Shown here piece by piece: positions 1-10,912 of a stretch of 64,000 nt of DNA. The number at the start of each line of letters is the position of its first letter. The stretch's first letter is position 1. Made by a program: the position numbers and the translations under genes. The DNA is from Thamnaconus septentrionalis (Eukaryota > Chordata > Actinopteri > Tetraodontiformes > Monacanthidae). The stretch lies in assembly GCA_009823395.1 (NCBI GenBank), contig CM020509.1:19223501-19287500 (forward strand), given 5' to 3'. A model generated the notes under the pieces. It was given only the letters and a program-made list of their open reading frames with translations, had not been told where the DNA came from and did no database searches.

Positions 1-330
1 AATATTCTTTGATTTAGACAAGATGAACTCAAAATAATGTTTGTGTTTCCAGCTATCAAACCGCATTCACTGTTTTTTTTTTGCCGCCGCCGCGTTTGTT
101 TTGGTGCGTCTGCGACATTGTTGTTTTTGGTTGTTTTTCTAAATTTCAGACATTTTGTGGATAAGACGTTTTTTAGCTTGAATATAAAGTAATGGAATCG
201 TTACTTGATAAAGTAATTATGAAATAATTACCAGTTTTGCCACAGCAATCCCATTACATGACTCCGTTTTTTTTAAAAAGACGTTAATTACAGTAGTGGA
301 TTACTTAGCAATAGATTACTCGCCAACACT
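1..330. mobile_element. Truncated hAT-like MITE, copy A
   Basis: The stretch is closely similar to the right part of the element at 4525-5362: both share the segment beginning AATATTCTTTGATTTAGA and the terminal block with repeated AGTAAT/ATTACT motifs ending in CGCCAACACT. Its left part is cut by the window edge. The terminal CAACACT is the reverse of the CAGTGTTG start of the other copy, as expected for hAT-type terminal inverted repeats. No coding capacity is seen. The hAT assignment rests mainly on copy B. Confidence 0.65.
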
Positions 331-1598
331 CCTCCCCCTCATCCTCTCTGAGTGAGTGGGTGACTCATTTTGCTTCTTCTGAGTTTTTTTTCTTTTTTTT
401 CCTAACTCCAGTTTGCAAGCATCAATAAGTCGACCTCATGCAAGCAGATCTGGTGGAATATCCTCCACGGCAGCGAGGAGCCGCTGGGCCTGTTTTTCCT
501 GCAGGGGAGAAGAGAAGAAAAAGAGGGAGTTTGGGTCGGCTGACTGACACGTCGGCTGTCATCAGAGGTGAAATCAACTATCTAGACTGTTGTTGAGCTC
601 TGGGGTTAATGTGCTGCCTCCGAGCGTGATGGGGGTAGGGGGTCGTCAGGATGAGCTGCTATTAATATACAAGATTGAGTAATTAACATACCAAAATTCT
701 ACAATAAAATCCCAAGTTTCTTCTAACTTTGCTTCTATTTATAGACCAAATTGTCCTGTTATGAACAAACACTCACTAAGTGCTTCCAGCACTTGCAGGT
801 GGAATAGATGCTTACCAGTAAAACCACAGCAGTATGAATAAAACTTTGCAAATAATTTAGAAATAATCTATGCTCTAAATAGCACTTATACTCTATGCTA
901 TTTCAGACATTGATTTTTTTTTCTTCAGTGCGCTATATATATTAGCTTTATATCAGCAACATTTATTGCACTGAAACATCCTCACGGAACACTGTTGCTA
1001 TTCTTACCAGCAGCAGCGGCAGCAGCATTTTTTTTTTCACTGTAAGCAGATCAATCTATGTCCATCCCATAATCTAAACGGAGTAATCAATACGCCGTTT
1101 AAACCCCCCGCCCTCTCCGTCGGCGTAATTGCTTTGTGCTGTACTACCAGGCTTAATCACTCAAGCGTAATTTTTCACTTTTACAACGCAGACTTTTAAT
1201 CAAAGAACTTTTTGAATGTTATATTTTTCATGTGCCGATATTAAAAAGGCATGAAGAGCCATTAATCCAGGAAATAGCCTTAAAATAAATAAAAAAAACT
1301 CTAAACAACCCTAAGATGAGCAGAGAGGTTGTCCGATCATCTAACAACCCACTCTGTTCTTAAAAAAAATAGATTAAAAAAAAATAAATCATGTGTATTA
1401 TGTATCAGTGTTCAGCTATTCACTGGCTGGTCTGCAGACAGTAGGTGGAGATGCTTGATGAATGCATCACGTCCACCAGGACGGGTGGGATCGCCCAGCT
1501 TCTTCTTTAAGATGAAGACGGCTGCTTGTTTTTCACAGATGTTTCTTTGCTACATTCAAACTTTTTTTTTTTGTCTCCATTTCCGTCGTAGAGCAGTA

Positions 1599-1630
<32 letters not shown>

Positions 1631-1789
1631 ATATGGACGATGACAGGGCTGTGTGTCAGAATGACAGTGATTTATTTGTAGGACAGAAGGAGGTGTGACC
1701 GTGCTGATCATCTTCGTCAGGGCGAGGAAATAAATAAAACAGACCTCGAGGCTTCTGTTTTAGAAATGTTTGGAAGGTTGTTTTTTCAG

Positions 1790-1870
1790 ATGCCTGTCTG
1801 CCTGCCTGTCTGTCTGCCTGCCTGTCTGTCTCTATCTATCCATCCATCTATCTATCTATCTATCTATCCA
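1790..1870. repeat. Compound tetranucleotide microsatellite
   Basis: A run of TGCC/TGTC units passes into TATC/CATC units. It is read directly and lies in intergenic DNA. Confidence 0.85.
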
Positions 1871-2478
1871 TGGGTCTGTCTGTCAATCCGATCCTGGAGG
1901 AAGCTGCTGTGGCCTGACTCACCTCAGTCGGCTTGTGTGTATTCCAGTGGCGACTGCGATGAAACATCCATTTGAATTCACCAGGAATAAAAACCTTGTC
2001 TAGATCCAGGTATGTCGACGTCGTCGTGCCCACACACACACACACACGCAGACTCGTCACACTTCGGCGTTTCTGAAAAGACTTTCATGTTTTAACCCCA
2101 GGACTTTGTTCTGTTAAGAACCATCACCAGCGTTGAAAACCTAAGATAAATGTCACACAGGTTGGATCCTCTCAATGAGCAGCCTCCTTTTTCCTTTTTT
2201 TTTTTTTTTTTTTTAAATCTGACTCTGCACCGTCTGCCTTCTTCTGTTGAATAAAGAGGGCAGAGCTGCAAATGCAAATACATGTACTGCGTGGCCGTTT
2301 TATCAAAGCTCTATTTCGATGAAGACACACAAACGTGGCTGACTGTGAGATAAACGGAGAGGCTGCAGGATCCCACCAGAGGATGAACTGCCTTCTTCTT
2401 CTTCCTCTTCTTTTTCTCCTACTTCTTCCTCTCATCCTTTTTCTTCTTCTTTCACCATTTATGAGAAGCAGATGTCCC

Positions 2479-2509
<31 letters not shown>

Positions 2510-2569
2510 CTGAGCTGGAATCCATCCAACATCTCCTCGCTGACACACAGGTTCTGCTGCTGTCAGTGG

Positions 2570-2570
<1 letters not shown>

Positions 2571-2608
<38 letters not shown>
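2571..2608. repeat. (CA)n microsatellite
   Basis: About 18 uninterrupted CA dinucleotides, read directly. Confidence 0.9.
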
Positions 2609-2611
<3 letters not shown>

Positions 2612-2894
2612 CAGATGACTCCTGCTTTCTTTGCCTCCGCCGCACTCAGACCGGCCCAGACTGCGGAGGGGAACCTGGGATGTTTCTCTGTGTGTGACAC
2701 CCGCTGTAACCAGCAGGGGGGCGCTCTCCTCCAAACGGTGCACAAAGTGATGCTGCAGCGACTCCACCCTCCCCCCCTACGCAAGAGAGACAGAAAATTC
2801 ATATTCACTTGGCAGCCAGAACCTGTGGTTCAGCATCTGTTTCACCCTCGAACAGACTGACTTTGACATTAACGGACAAACTGAATGGAAGTCA

Positions 2895-2930
<36 letters not shown>

Positions 2931-3565
2931 TGCGACCAAACGCATCTAGCAACCTTTCTTTATTTTTCTTTAAGTATTAAGTTATTTTCCATTAAACATG
3001 TATTTTTTGTTACAGTTTAGTTTAACTATCAGTGTGCACATAAGCAAAGAATAGCTGCAAAAGTAGAATAGTTACAATTATAGGAGAAACAAATGAGAAC
3101 AAAAAATGGCCCATCCCTGCTCCCCTCACCTTCCTCCCTCCGTCCTTCTCTCCCTTCCTCCATCCCAACCCACAATTTGTTACAAATATCCCCATAAGTC
3201 CCAGTCATCATAAAGTTGAGAGTCCACAACAAAACATTGCAAAAGGATTACAAAACATAACAATGCAACTGAATAAAATGAAATATAAATAACAAGTAGG
3301 AAAGAAACAGACAGGAAGTAAAAGAGGAAAGAAAATAGAAAGGAGTAGGAACAAACTAAGTATGTAACTGATAATGATACGAAAAAGAGGTAAAAGAAGA
3401 AGATGTGCATTCCAACCATCCAGTCAATAATATCTGTAGAGCCTCATAATATATATATATATAAAAAAGGTTGGTCCAACCTTTGAGAGCACATCTGATT
3501 TTCTCTCGTTTCAAGAAATAAACAGTATCTCTAATCCACTGACGACCTTTTCTCCCCCGGCTCTC
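2895..3565 (-). mobile_element. 3' end of an L1-like LINE, 5'-truncated
   Basis: On the minus strand, about 3560-3470 translates to a peptide containing EKIRCALKG preceded by a Trp-Ile-Arg-Asp-like stretch. This resembles the C-terminus of L1-clade ORF2 proteins, whose typical form is EKIRYxxxG followed by a Trp-rich end. An AT microsatellite near 3450 interrupts it. The minus-strand sequence then runs through a 3' UTR-like part into an (AAT)n tail seen as (ATT)n at 2897-2931. Such a tail fits a LINE inserted by target-primed reverse transcription. The 5' boundary is approximate, and the family is inferred from a short peptide only. Confidence 0.5.
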
Positions 3566-3625
3566 AATACCAGAGTCACCCCCCCAACCCCTCCTATCTG
3601 TGTCACCACTGCAGATGACGTGCGC

Positions 3626-3628
<3 letters not shown>

Positions 3629-3659
<31 letters not shown>

Positions 3660-3782
3660 ATTGCGGCGTCTCCTCCATCCACACTGGGGAGGAAAAGCGG
3701 ACAAAAGCAAAAAAGGCCGTCCTGCTCTCATGTGGAGCATTTAGCCCCGGCAGTTAATTACACACTTTGCTGGCGAAAAAGC

Positions 3783-3818
<36 letters not shown>

Positions 3819-3999
3819 CGGCGGCGGCTCGGTAGGAAACCCGCGGCCGCGGGATTGTGTTGGGATGTCGCAGGCAGAAGAAGTAGAAACAGCTGCGTCT
3901 GCCGGTTGGAGAGTCATTAGTCCGTTTCCTCGCCGAGAGACGTGAGGCTGCGAGTGTCAATACAGGCGACGTGACGTGACGCTCGCACGGCCACTTCTC

Positions 4000-4051
<52 letters not shown>
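3629..4051. repeat. Cluster of three CAG/CTG trinucleotide runs
   Basis: Three separate runs lie within 420 bp: (CTG)n at about 3630-3659, (CAG)n at about 3786-3814 and (CAG)n at about 4007-4050, the last with roughly 14 units. The sequence between them is unique-looking and GC-rich. No exon is evident, and the translated polyLeu/polyGln frames lack any flanking protein similarity. Confidence 0.85.
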
Positions 4052-4052
<1 letters not shown>

Positions 4053-4524
4053 CTCTCTGCTCTGCCACTGGAGAGGCTGCCTTGTTTAGAGCAGCTGATA
4101 CAGATCTGGATGAAGGGGGAGGAGGAGGAGGCCTGGAAGTTCCAGGTGCTGCACTGTACCCACCTCCTCCTACTGTAAGCTACTTTTTTTTTTTTTTACT
4201 TAGGGTCCCAAATCTGCTGCAGCAATTACACCATCAGCTGATCGCAATGGCTTTGCAGCAGGATTCGTGGGACAGCAGATTTTATGCTGCACATAACTGT
4301 GTGACTCAAGATGCATGACACAGCAAAATTAAATGAAGTCTGTAAAAATTTAATTGAAAGGTCTTTGAAAGGTCTCATTAAGCAAAGAAAAAAAGATTCT
4401 GAAGTGAAGCGCGAAACGTCCGTTGTCCTTTTACCCTCTTGGCTTTACACAAACCATGCCGCTCTGGAAGGCTGCCCTTTATGATGTCACTAAGAGCAAA
4501 GACATCTTTCTCTGGGTTAGCGAC

Positions 4525-5362
4525 CAGTGTTGTTGGGATTACTCCATAAAAGTAATCCAACTACTGATTACTACTTTAAAAGTAATGTGATTACTTTTTT
4601 AACCACTTTGCTTAATAAGTAATCAATTACTATTTACTTTAGTTTAAAGAAGATAAAGTAACAGCTGCTCAGTGCTTTGGAATGAACTTTACTAAAGTGC
4701 AAATTTTGCAATTCCAAATATTGCCCCTGTCCTCTGAACATTAATGAATGTTTGCTCTCTGAACACAAGCTGCACATTTCACAGAACTAACTCATGTGCA
4801 GCACTGGTGCCGTCTGCACAGCACATAATCCAATTATTCAAATAATTGGAAGCCCAGTAGTTAAAAGATCTCTACTGTGCAGAGCACTGCTGACTTATTT
4901 GTAAACATTGCTTTCAACAACTTATGAGGTTCAACGTGGATATTTTCAAAGTTGCGAACGTCTCGTTTCCTGCCCGTACGACGAACTACAATATTCTTTG
5001 ATTTAGACGAGATGAACTCAAAATAATGTCTGTGTTTCCAGCTATCAAACCGCATTCACTGTTTTTTCTTTTGCCGCCGCCGTCATTGTTTTGGTGCGGC
5101 ATCGCATATCAACGACGTTGCATGCACAGCCGCATCATCAATCTGCGACATTGTTGTTTTTCTAAATTTCAGACATTTTCTGAATAGGAAGACATTTTTA
5201 TCTTACAAAAGATTTTGGAATAGGAATGGAATCATTACTCGATAAAGTAATTATGATATAATTACCAGTTTTGCCACAGTAATCCCATTACATTACTCCA
5301 TTACTCAAAAAGTATTTTAATTACAGTAGTGGATTACTTAGTAATAGATTACTCGCCAACAG
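4525..5362. mobile_element. hAT-like non-autonomous element, copy B
   Basis: An 838-bp element starts CAGTGTTGTTGGGATTACTC and ends with the inverted motif GATTACTCGCCAACAG. It is flanked by near-identical 8-bp repeats, TTAGCGAC at 4517-4524 and TTAGTGAC at 5363-5370. Eight-base target duplications and a CAGTG terminus are hallmarks of hAT transposons. Both ends are built of interspersed AGTAATnnnATTACT motifs. There is no transposase frame, so it depended on a transposase in trans. The 3' tip is slightly decayed (CAACAG rather than CAACACTG). Copy A at 1-330 is a relative. Confidence 0.75.
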
Positions 5363-5621
5363 TTAGTGACAGCCTGGTGTTTGGTTCTACTTTGTTTTTC
5401 ATTGTGGCAGGTACTACAAAGCAGCAAGTGTTTGTGACGGCTGCTCCGCTGCAGCGTCGCATTAAAAAAAAAGATCCAAATCTGACGAGTTTCAACATCC
5501 TGCGACCTTTAATGACAAGCAATCTCTGAAATTCATGTCAGAACTAAAATATTACATTTTCGAACATAATATTACATTTTGTAAAAATTAGAAATAAAAA
5601 AAGTGTTTTCACTTTCACTTT

Positions 5622-5627
5622 TTTATT
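5622..5627 (-). promoter_or_regulatory. fnta: Candidate fnta poly(A) signal
   Basis: TTTATT on the plus strand reads AATAAA on the minus strand, about 140 bp after the fnta stop codon. Its position suits a short 3' UTR. It is inferred from motif and distance only. Confidence 0.5.
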
Positions 5628-5765
5628 TCACCAACAGTTGGATTTCTATGACGACGACGATCTCAGGTTAGAAGTGAGTAAACGGACGAATGTACTGGGT
5701 AACACTGTGAGTGACTTGTTGCTGCTGATCTGACAGTGAAGAAAGACACTGCGACTCCTGTTGCT

Positions 5766-8700
5766 TCAGCTCATGGGCTGATCTCCTGCTGCTGCTGCTG
5801 CTGCTGCTGGGGACGACGACCATGGGTCAGGCTGCTCCTCAGAGGCGTCTCCAAACTTGTTTTTTAAAGAACGTCCCAAAAACAGCCAGTACTCCTTACG
5901 AATAGTGTCCTTCTCCTGTGCCAGAAGTTGACAAATCTGAAATAAAGACAAAACGGGTGAGGAACGAAACCAAAGGTGGTTGTGTAAATTAAAGCAGCGG
6001 CCGTTGGAGGATTGAAGCCTGCCCGACTCTCACTTCTAGAGCCTTTTTCAACGTTTCCTGCTGTTCGTCTTCCACGTTGTTCTTCAGGCTGCCGCTCTCC
6101 AGAGCGTCCTCGTAGCAGTCGAAGAGGAAAGCGAGCAGATAAGTCGAACAGTGCGTCTCCTTCAGCTGCAGCACCCTCTCCAGCAGGCCCGGCTGAGACG
6201 ACAGGCCTCTGTCTTGCAGCATCCTTGTGAAAAGGGGAAAGAATGAGAGGATCCTGTCAGCCAGCGATCGAGCGCGTCTATTTTTTATAGCCTAGTCTGC
6301 ACTTGTGGGGTTTTCTTTCTTTTTTTTCAGCCCCCCTCCAGCAGAAATAGAGAAAGTCTGAATCGAGGATGGCTTATTAAAAGACAGAATCTCACTATTT
6401 TTCTTTTTTTTTCTTTTTCCAAAGCTTCGTACTGAAAAATATCTTCTTTTTTTTTCTGCTTTGCCGCTGGCTCATTTTCTGGGATTTATACGTGCGGAAG
6501 AAGAGGGCGAGAAAGCGAATGTGACATGTTAAATCTTACCCTTTCAAATAGTTCCATGCACTTTCATTGTGGGAGGCTTTTCTAATCTGGCTCAGGCAAT
6601 ACCTTCAAGAAGCGGGAGAGGAGGTTCAGTCAGTACAGTGCACGAAACTTGCAAGAACAGCGGCGCTGCGCTCAGAAAAAGACGAACAAAGTAAAAAGCC
6701 TCGCCAGCTCCAATGACGGGCCCAAGGTCATTCAACCGGACGCTGCCGTTTATGATAAACCGAATGTACAAATTGCAGCGACTTGGTATTCAAAAAGCAG
6801 CACTCACTGGATCTCCCTCTCCAACACGGCTGCATCAGAGAAGCCGGTGGTGTGAGAAATGACGAAGTGCCTCTGGTTCCACGCCGAGTTGTTCCTCACA
6901 TCTTCTTCCAGGAGGTTCTCCACAAACTCCAGCTCGTCGCCCCACAGTTTGTACTCCTAACACGGCCAACGAGACTCAAAAAAATTGGCACCGTGCCCCG
7001 CCGAGTGGAATCCGCGCTGGTGCGACGACAACAAATATTGAGCGCGACAGAAACACAAACCGGGGGGGTGTGAGGAAGATGTAGATGTGTTTTTTTTTTG
7101 TTTTTTTTTGGCCGAGAGTCCCGGCGTGGGCGGGAAAAGCTGGAGCTGCTCGTTGGTACTTTGAGCGGCCAGAAATGTGCTACGAGCTCGCACACCTACC
7201 TGGATGACCCACTGTCTGTGCTGCCAGGCGTGGTAGTTCTTTGCATCTTGGCTGAGGATGTCGGCGATGAACTCCAGCTCCTCTGACGGGTCGTTCAACC
7301 ACTCCACCACCATACGCCTGTGATGCCTGTGAAAGGAGCGGCTCAGTTAAATCCCACTGCGCGTCGTATCTGCTTGAATTGGTCGGCGTTTTCTTGTTGC
7401 ATCAAATCTCGTAATGTGTTTAGAGCAGGGGTGGGCAAACTTTTGACAGTGAGGTTGGCAGAGGTGCCGGAGTAGCAGCAGACGGATGGAGTGTTTTAGT
7501 GGGCCACCTCATAGGAAGAAAAAATATTGTGGGATATGTAGAAAATGTGCTTTATTGTCATTTGAAAATGAACAAATGCTCCACGGTATTTAGCTCTTTA
7601 TTGAAAGGCAGATTTCAATAGATTTGATTTTGGTTGTTGGGGTGGAAATATGGAATTCCCAACAAATGGATTGAAAAGGCTGCACAGGTATTAATCAATG
7701 TAAATGTATTGTGTGTCACAAGTATAATGTGTAATTTTAATGTACAAAAGCAGGAAAAATGTCAATATGCACTTGAAACTGAAACTGGATGTCACTGATC
7801 AATGTTTGTTTTTTTTATTACTGAGCTTACAAACATGTACTTGTGTGTTTTGCTGTTACATTCAAAGTCAGTGTGTAGTTAGTGTGGGCTACTGAACAGT
7901 CTGGGATATCAGACCATCTTTTGGTTCTTTTTTTGTTTGTTTTTTAATTTGTTTGAATATGGGACAGACAACTACAAGAAATGTTTTCTTCTTGCTGCTC
8001 CTTTCCAATCATGGAGGTGTTGATTTGAAGGTGTAGAGTGTGTATGTACAAATTATGTTGTCCACCTTCATGAAGGGAATAAATAAATAAAATGAAAAAT
8101 TAAATGAACTGACTCTTAAAACACTGAAAAAATGGATGAAACACGGCTATTTTGTCACTTACTTACTATTAATATAATTTCTTCAAGGCCGGCGGGCCGG
8201 ATTAAAAAGCTTAACGGGCCGCATATGGCCCCCGGGCCGTAGTTTGCCCATGCCTGGTTCAGATGCACTTAAAATACTTAAATTCCCATAGTCAGGCTTT
8301 TAAACTAGAAAATAGATTACAACAAAAAAAATACAATAAAGAGGCGCAGAGTCCAGGCAATTCACTCCAAAAAATTCAGAACCGCCTGCAACACACTCAA
8401 GTGTCCATGTCAAAAGTCTTCAGTTGTTTGGACCACGTCTTCCTCAGTGTGTGAGGAACACACGTGGTCGAAACGCGTTGGTGTTTGGCAGATGCCTGTC
8501 AGTAAGACAACTACAGACTTTTAAACGAGTAATGCATGTCCATGGTGTTGTGAAGTAACATCAAACTTATTTGTTGATGTTTTTTTTTTGTTTTTTTTAC
8601 CAGACTTGGTAGTTCTTGGGTTGCTCCTCGATGATGGCTGTGATGTACCTCATCTCCTGCCTCAGGTCCTTTGATAACGCCTGCAACAGTACTCTTCTGT

Positions 8701-9806
8701 AGTGCCTGCACACACCCGAGACCAACGCAGTGACAAATATAAATGTTTGGTTTAGGGAAAAAACAAAAAAAACTTTTTTTTTTTTTTTTTTTGTATTTTA
8801 TATTGCTTTCTGTGTGGCATTCTCGCAGCAGGCTCACCACACTGTGTAATTAGCTGCGTTCAGGTCGATGGCCTCCGCGGTCAGGGCGAAGGCTCGATCA
8901 CTTCTCTCGTCTTTCTTCAGCAGGGCCCGGAAGTAGTCGTAAACATCCGAGACTGAAACAAGAAGATGCAACTTCTGTTCTTTGCTGAATGTCGTGCTAC
9001 AGTAACAACACTTACTTCTCCGTGCATCTTAGCTAAAAAAAAAAAACAAAACAAAACTGTAGAGTGTCTGTAAACACCAGATCACAACATCACATCACCG
9101 CAGCAGCAGATTATGATTTGTAATTCTATCTTGTCATATATTTTCTCACTCCAGGACACACAGGAGCCGCCAAACACAGTTACTTACACTTTTCAGAGTA
9201 GGCGATCTTCACCACAGGATTCGGTCCATCGTCTTGAGGAACTGGCTCCAGGTCAGCCCACTCCTTTCGGTCTCTGCAACGCAAAAGCCACCAGAGTGCT
9301 ACTGCACAAGACCGCTTCAAGGCCCTTGTTGGCTCCAAAGAGCTGGCAATTTTTTGCACTCAATTTAAAAACAACAACAACAAAGCTGTAGATCTGGAGC
9401 CTAAGTAGTACCACGTCTTCCCTCCCTGTTTGCAGCACATTTGGTAAGAGTGGGGATTTAACCTCAGCGGTGAGCAAAATGTCCCATTGATTATCGTTTA
9501 CCGTTGTCATAAGCGTAAACCTGCTAATATTAATGTCATAAATCTGACACTGATGCTGTCACTCGTTAGTTTTCATTGCGAACTCCAAGGGAAGATTCTG
9601 TCAAAGACAGACACCGCGGCTACTTAAGCTAGCTACTCTCACAACATTCATGCATCGTAAAGGGCTACGAAATACCTGTAAAACATGTATCGGGTAGGGT
9701 CGCCGAAAAAGTCATCGTCCGCGTTGTCCTCCTCGGCCTCCACATCAAACTCGGCATCTTCTTTGACGTCCATGGAGTTATTTGAAGTTTCTTCGACAGC
9801 AGACAT
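5766..9806 (-). CDS. fnta: Protein farnesyltransferase/geranylgeranyltransferase I alpha subunit
   Basis: The product is the alpha subunit shared by farnesyltransferase and geranylgeranyltransferase I. It pairs with FNTB or PGGT1B to attach isoprenoids to CaaX cysteines of Ras- and Rho-type proteins and lamins. Exons on the minus strand are 9806-9676, 9273-9188, 8952-8838, 8705-8601, 7326-7200, 6956-6808, 6602-6540, 6223-6034 and 5936-5766. All junctions are GT-AG and in phase, giving 378 aa (human about 379). PFTA helix-repeat motifs are YTVWHYRR (~108), YQVWHHRR (~143), YHAWQHRQ (~178), NSAWNQRH (~211) and ESAWNYLK (~250). [10 protein letters not shown] lies near the C-terminus. The N-terminal 40 residues are acidic, without the Pro/Gln-rich run of the human protein, and the C-terminal tail carries seven consecutive alanines encoded by GCA. 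The ATG at 9806 opens MSAVEETS; an upstream in-frame ATG exists but would add a segment unlike the family. The gene is co-oriented with aup1, which lies upstream. Confidence 0.95.
5787..5809. repeat. fnta: (CTG)7 run inside fnta coding sequence
   Basis: Seven CTG units on the plus strand read GCA on the coding strand and give a seven-alanine run about ten residues before the end of the protein. Mammalian FNTA has no polyalanine here as far as I recall. The run lies outside the catalytic helical domain. Confidence 0.85.
7426..8256. mobile_element. hAT-like non-autonomous element in fnta intron
   Basis: The element begins CAGGGGTGGGCAAACTTTT and ends AGTTTGCCCATGCCTG, an inverted terminal pair. 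The adjoining 8-mers are similar (TTTAGAG-like on the left, GTTCAGAT on the right), as expected of an old hAT target duplication. The inner 3' part holds the palindromic GGCCGGCGGGCCGG and GGGCCGCATATGGCCC blocks. It sits in the intron between fnta exons 4 and 5 and has no transposase frame. A deleted relative lies at 35091-35405. Confidence 0.7.
8431..8469. repeat. Inverted repeat / hairpin
   Basis: The arm GACCACGT (8431-8438) is mirrored by ACGTGGTC (8462-8469). An inner pair, CCTCA with TGAGG, sits around a short loop. The right arm is followed by CGAAACGCGTTGG. It lies in the fnta intron just right of the hAT-like element and may be part of another dispersed repeat. Confidence 0.6.
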
Positions 9807-10912
9807 CGCGAACTCGGTAGCTTGAAACCCCGGTGTAGTCGCTGCGCGAGAGATAACGTCACATCCTGTCCAGCGGCCCGGGTTACCTTCAGGGACTGCC
9901 GGAAAATGAACAACCGCTAATATATCGTATAGGTGCGACGCAACCCCGTGTGTGTAATCCGCCTTCAAGGACTGTCGGAATATTGACAACCGCTTGTGTT
10001 TTCTTTAGGAGCGGAATAGGCCCGCGTGCAACTTTCTGTGACTGTTACTGTTTTTTTTAGTGGCACTAAATTGAGCCACCATCACAAAACTATTTTATTT
10101 ATTTTGATTATAAATATGGCTGATTAACTTTAAGGTGATTCTGCTCATCTTGTTTTCACATTACAGTTTTGCAAGTTAAGCTGTATTTCATATTTGTTGA
10201 TTTTTGCTTGTTATCAGAACACTAATTACATGGTTAATGACTCTTTATTTCTGTTTCGAGTATGTTGTGCTCCTCCATCAACGGTACTTTCATTTAAACA
10301 CCTCCCAAGCGCAGTAATACTTCTCATCTCTTCTTAACCAAAAGTGAATTAAGGTAGAGAAACATTTTTTAGTCTCTAGCTCCCTCCTATGGTTTGATTT
10401 AGGGGTGAGAGTGACGCTGATTTTAAACTTGAAATATGTCAATTATGTATGTACACAGTTAACAGTTAATCTGTTTCACATTCATATTCACTGCCAAAGT
10501 TTAAACGACGGTGGAAAAAAATGGACACAGTGACTCCTGAAGGTCAAGCAAAACTTTACTGTCATCAACGACTCTGGGACATTATAAAAATAAATAGATG
10601 ATTCACAGTCGGTGGATCGTAATACAAATTGTTATCAAAATTATGTATCAGCCAGAATGAAGAATTAAACACATGCATAATTACCATCAAGGTATACTGT
10701 ACATGTTTTGTATACTTCTGGATACATGTTCTCCCTAACATATTTGCAATTAACAAAATCTGTTTGGAACAGAACCTGTTGACAGAATATATATACATGT
10801 GTGTATATATTCAAAAAAAAAAAAGTCACCATTCAAATTTGACAGCAATGCAAGCTCGAATATTCTTCTCTCTGACGGGTTGCTTTTCAATGATGGCTTG
10901 ACCCAGGTGCTC
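9807..10912. other. fnta upstream region / aup1 3' flank
   Basis: The 1.1 kb between the fnta start codon and the aup1 stop codon has no coding sequence. The 200 bp next to fnta are GC-richer (CAGCGGCCCGGGTTACC-type sequence) and are the likely promoter and 5' UTR. The rest is AT-rich and must hold the aup1 3' UTR. A minus-strand AATAAA (TTTATT near 10240) is one possible aup1 poly(A) signal, but I cannot choose among candidates. Confidence 0.5.

Larger units (their letters stand above)
331..2890. other. Intergenic, no gene seen
   Basis: No exon with recognisable protein similarity is visible on either strand. The stretch is AT-rich and broken up by simple repeats: (GAT)n near 1599-1631, TGCC/TGTC then TATC tetranucleotides at 1790-1870, short CA at 2031-2048, long T and A runs at 2198-2216 and 2485-2509, and (CA)n at 2571-2608. 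Open frames here are repeat-driven (polyMet, polySer, Val-Cys). Confidence 0.6.

Noticed and set aside
3600..4068. Open frames with polyLeu and polyGln on both strands
   Set aside because: They are made by CTG/CAG runs, lack splice context and show no protein similarity outside the repeat.
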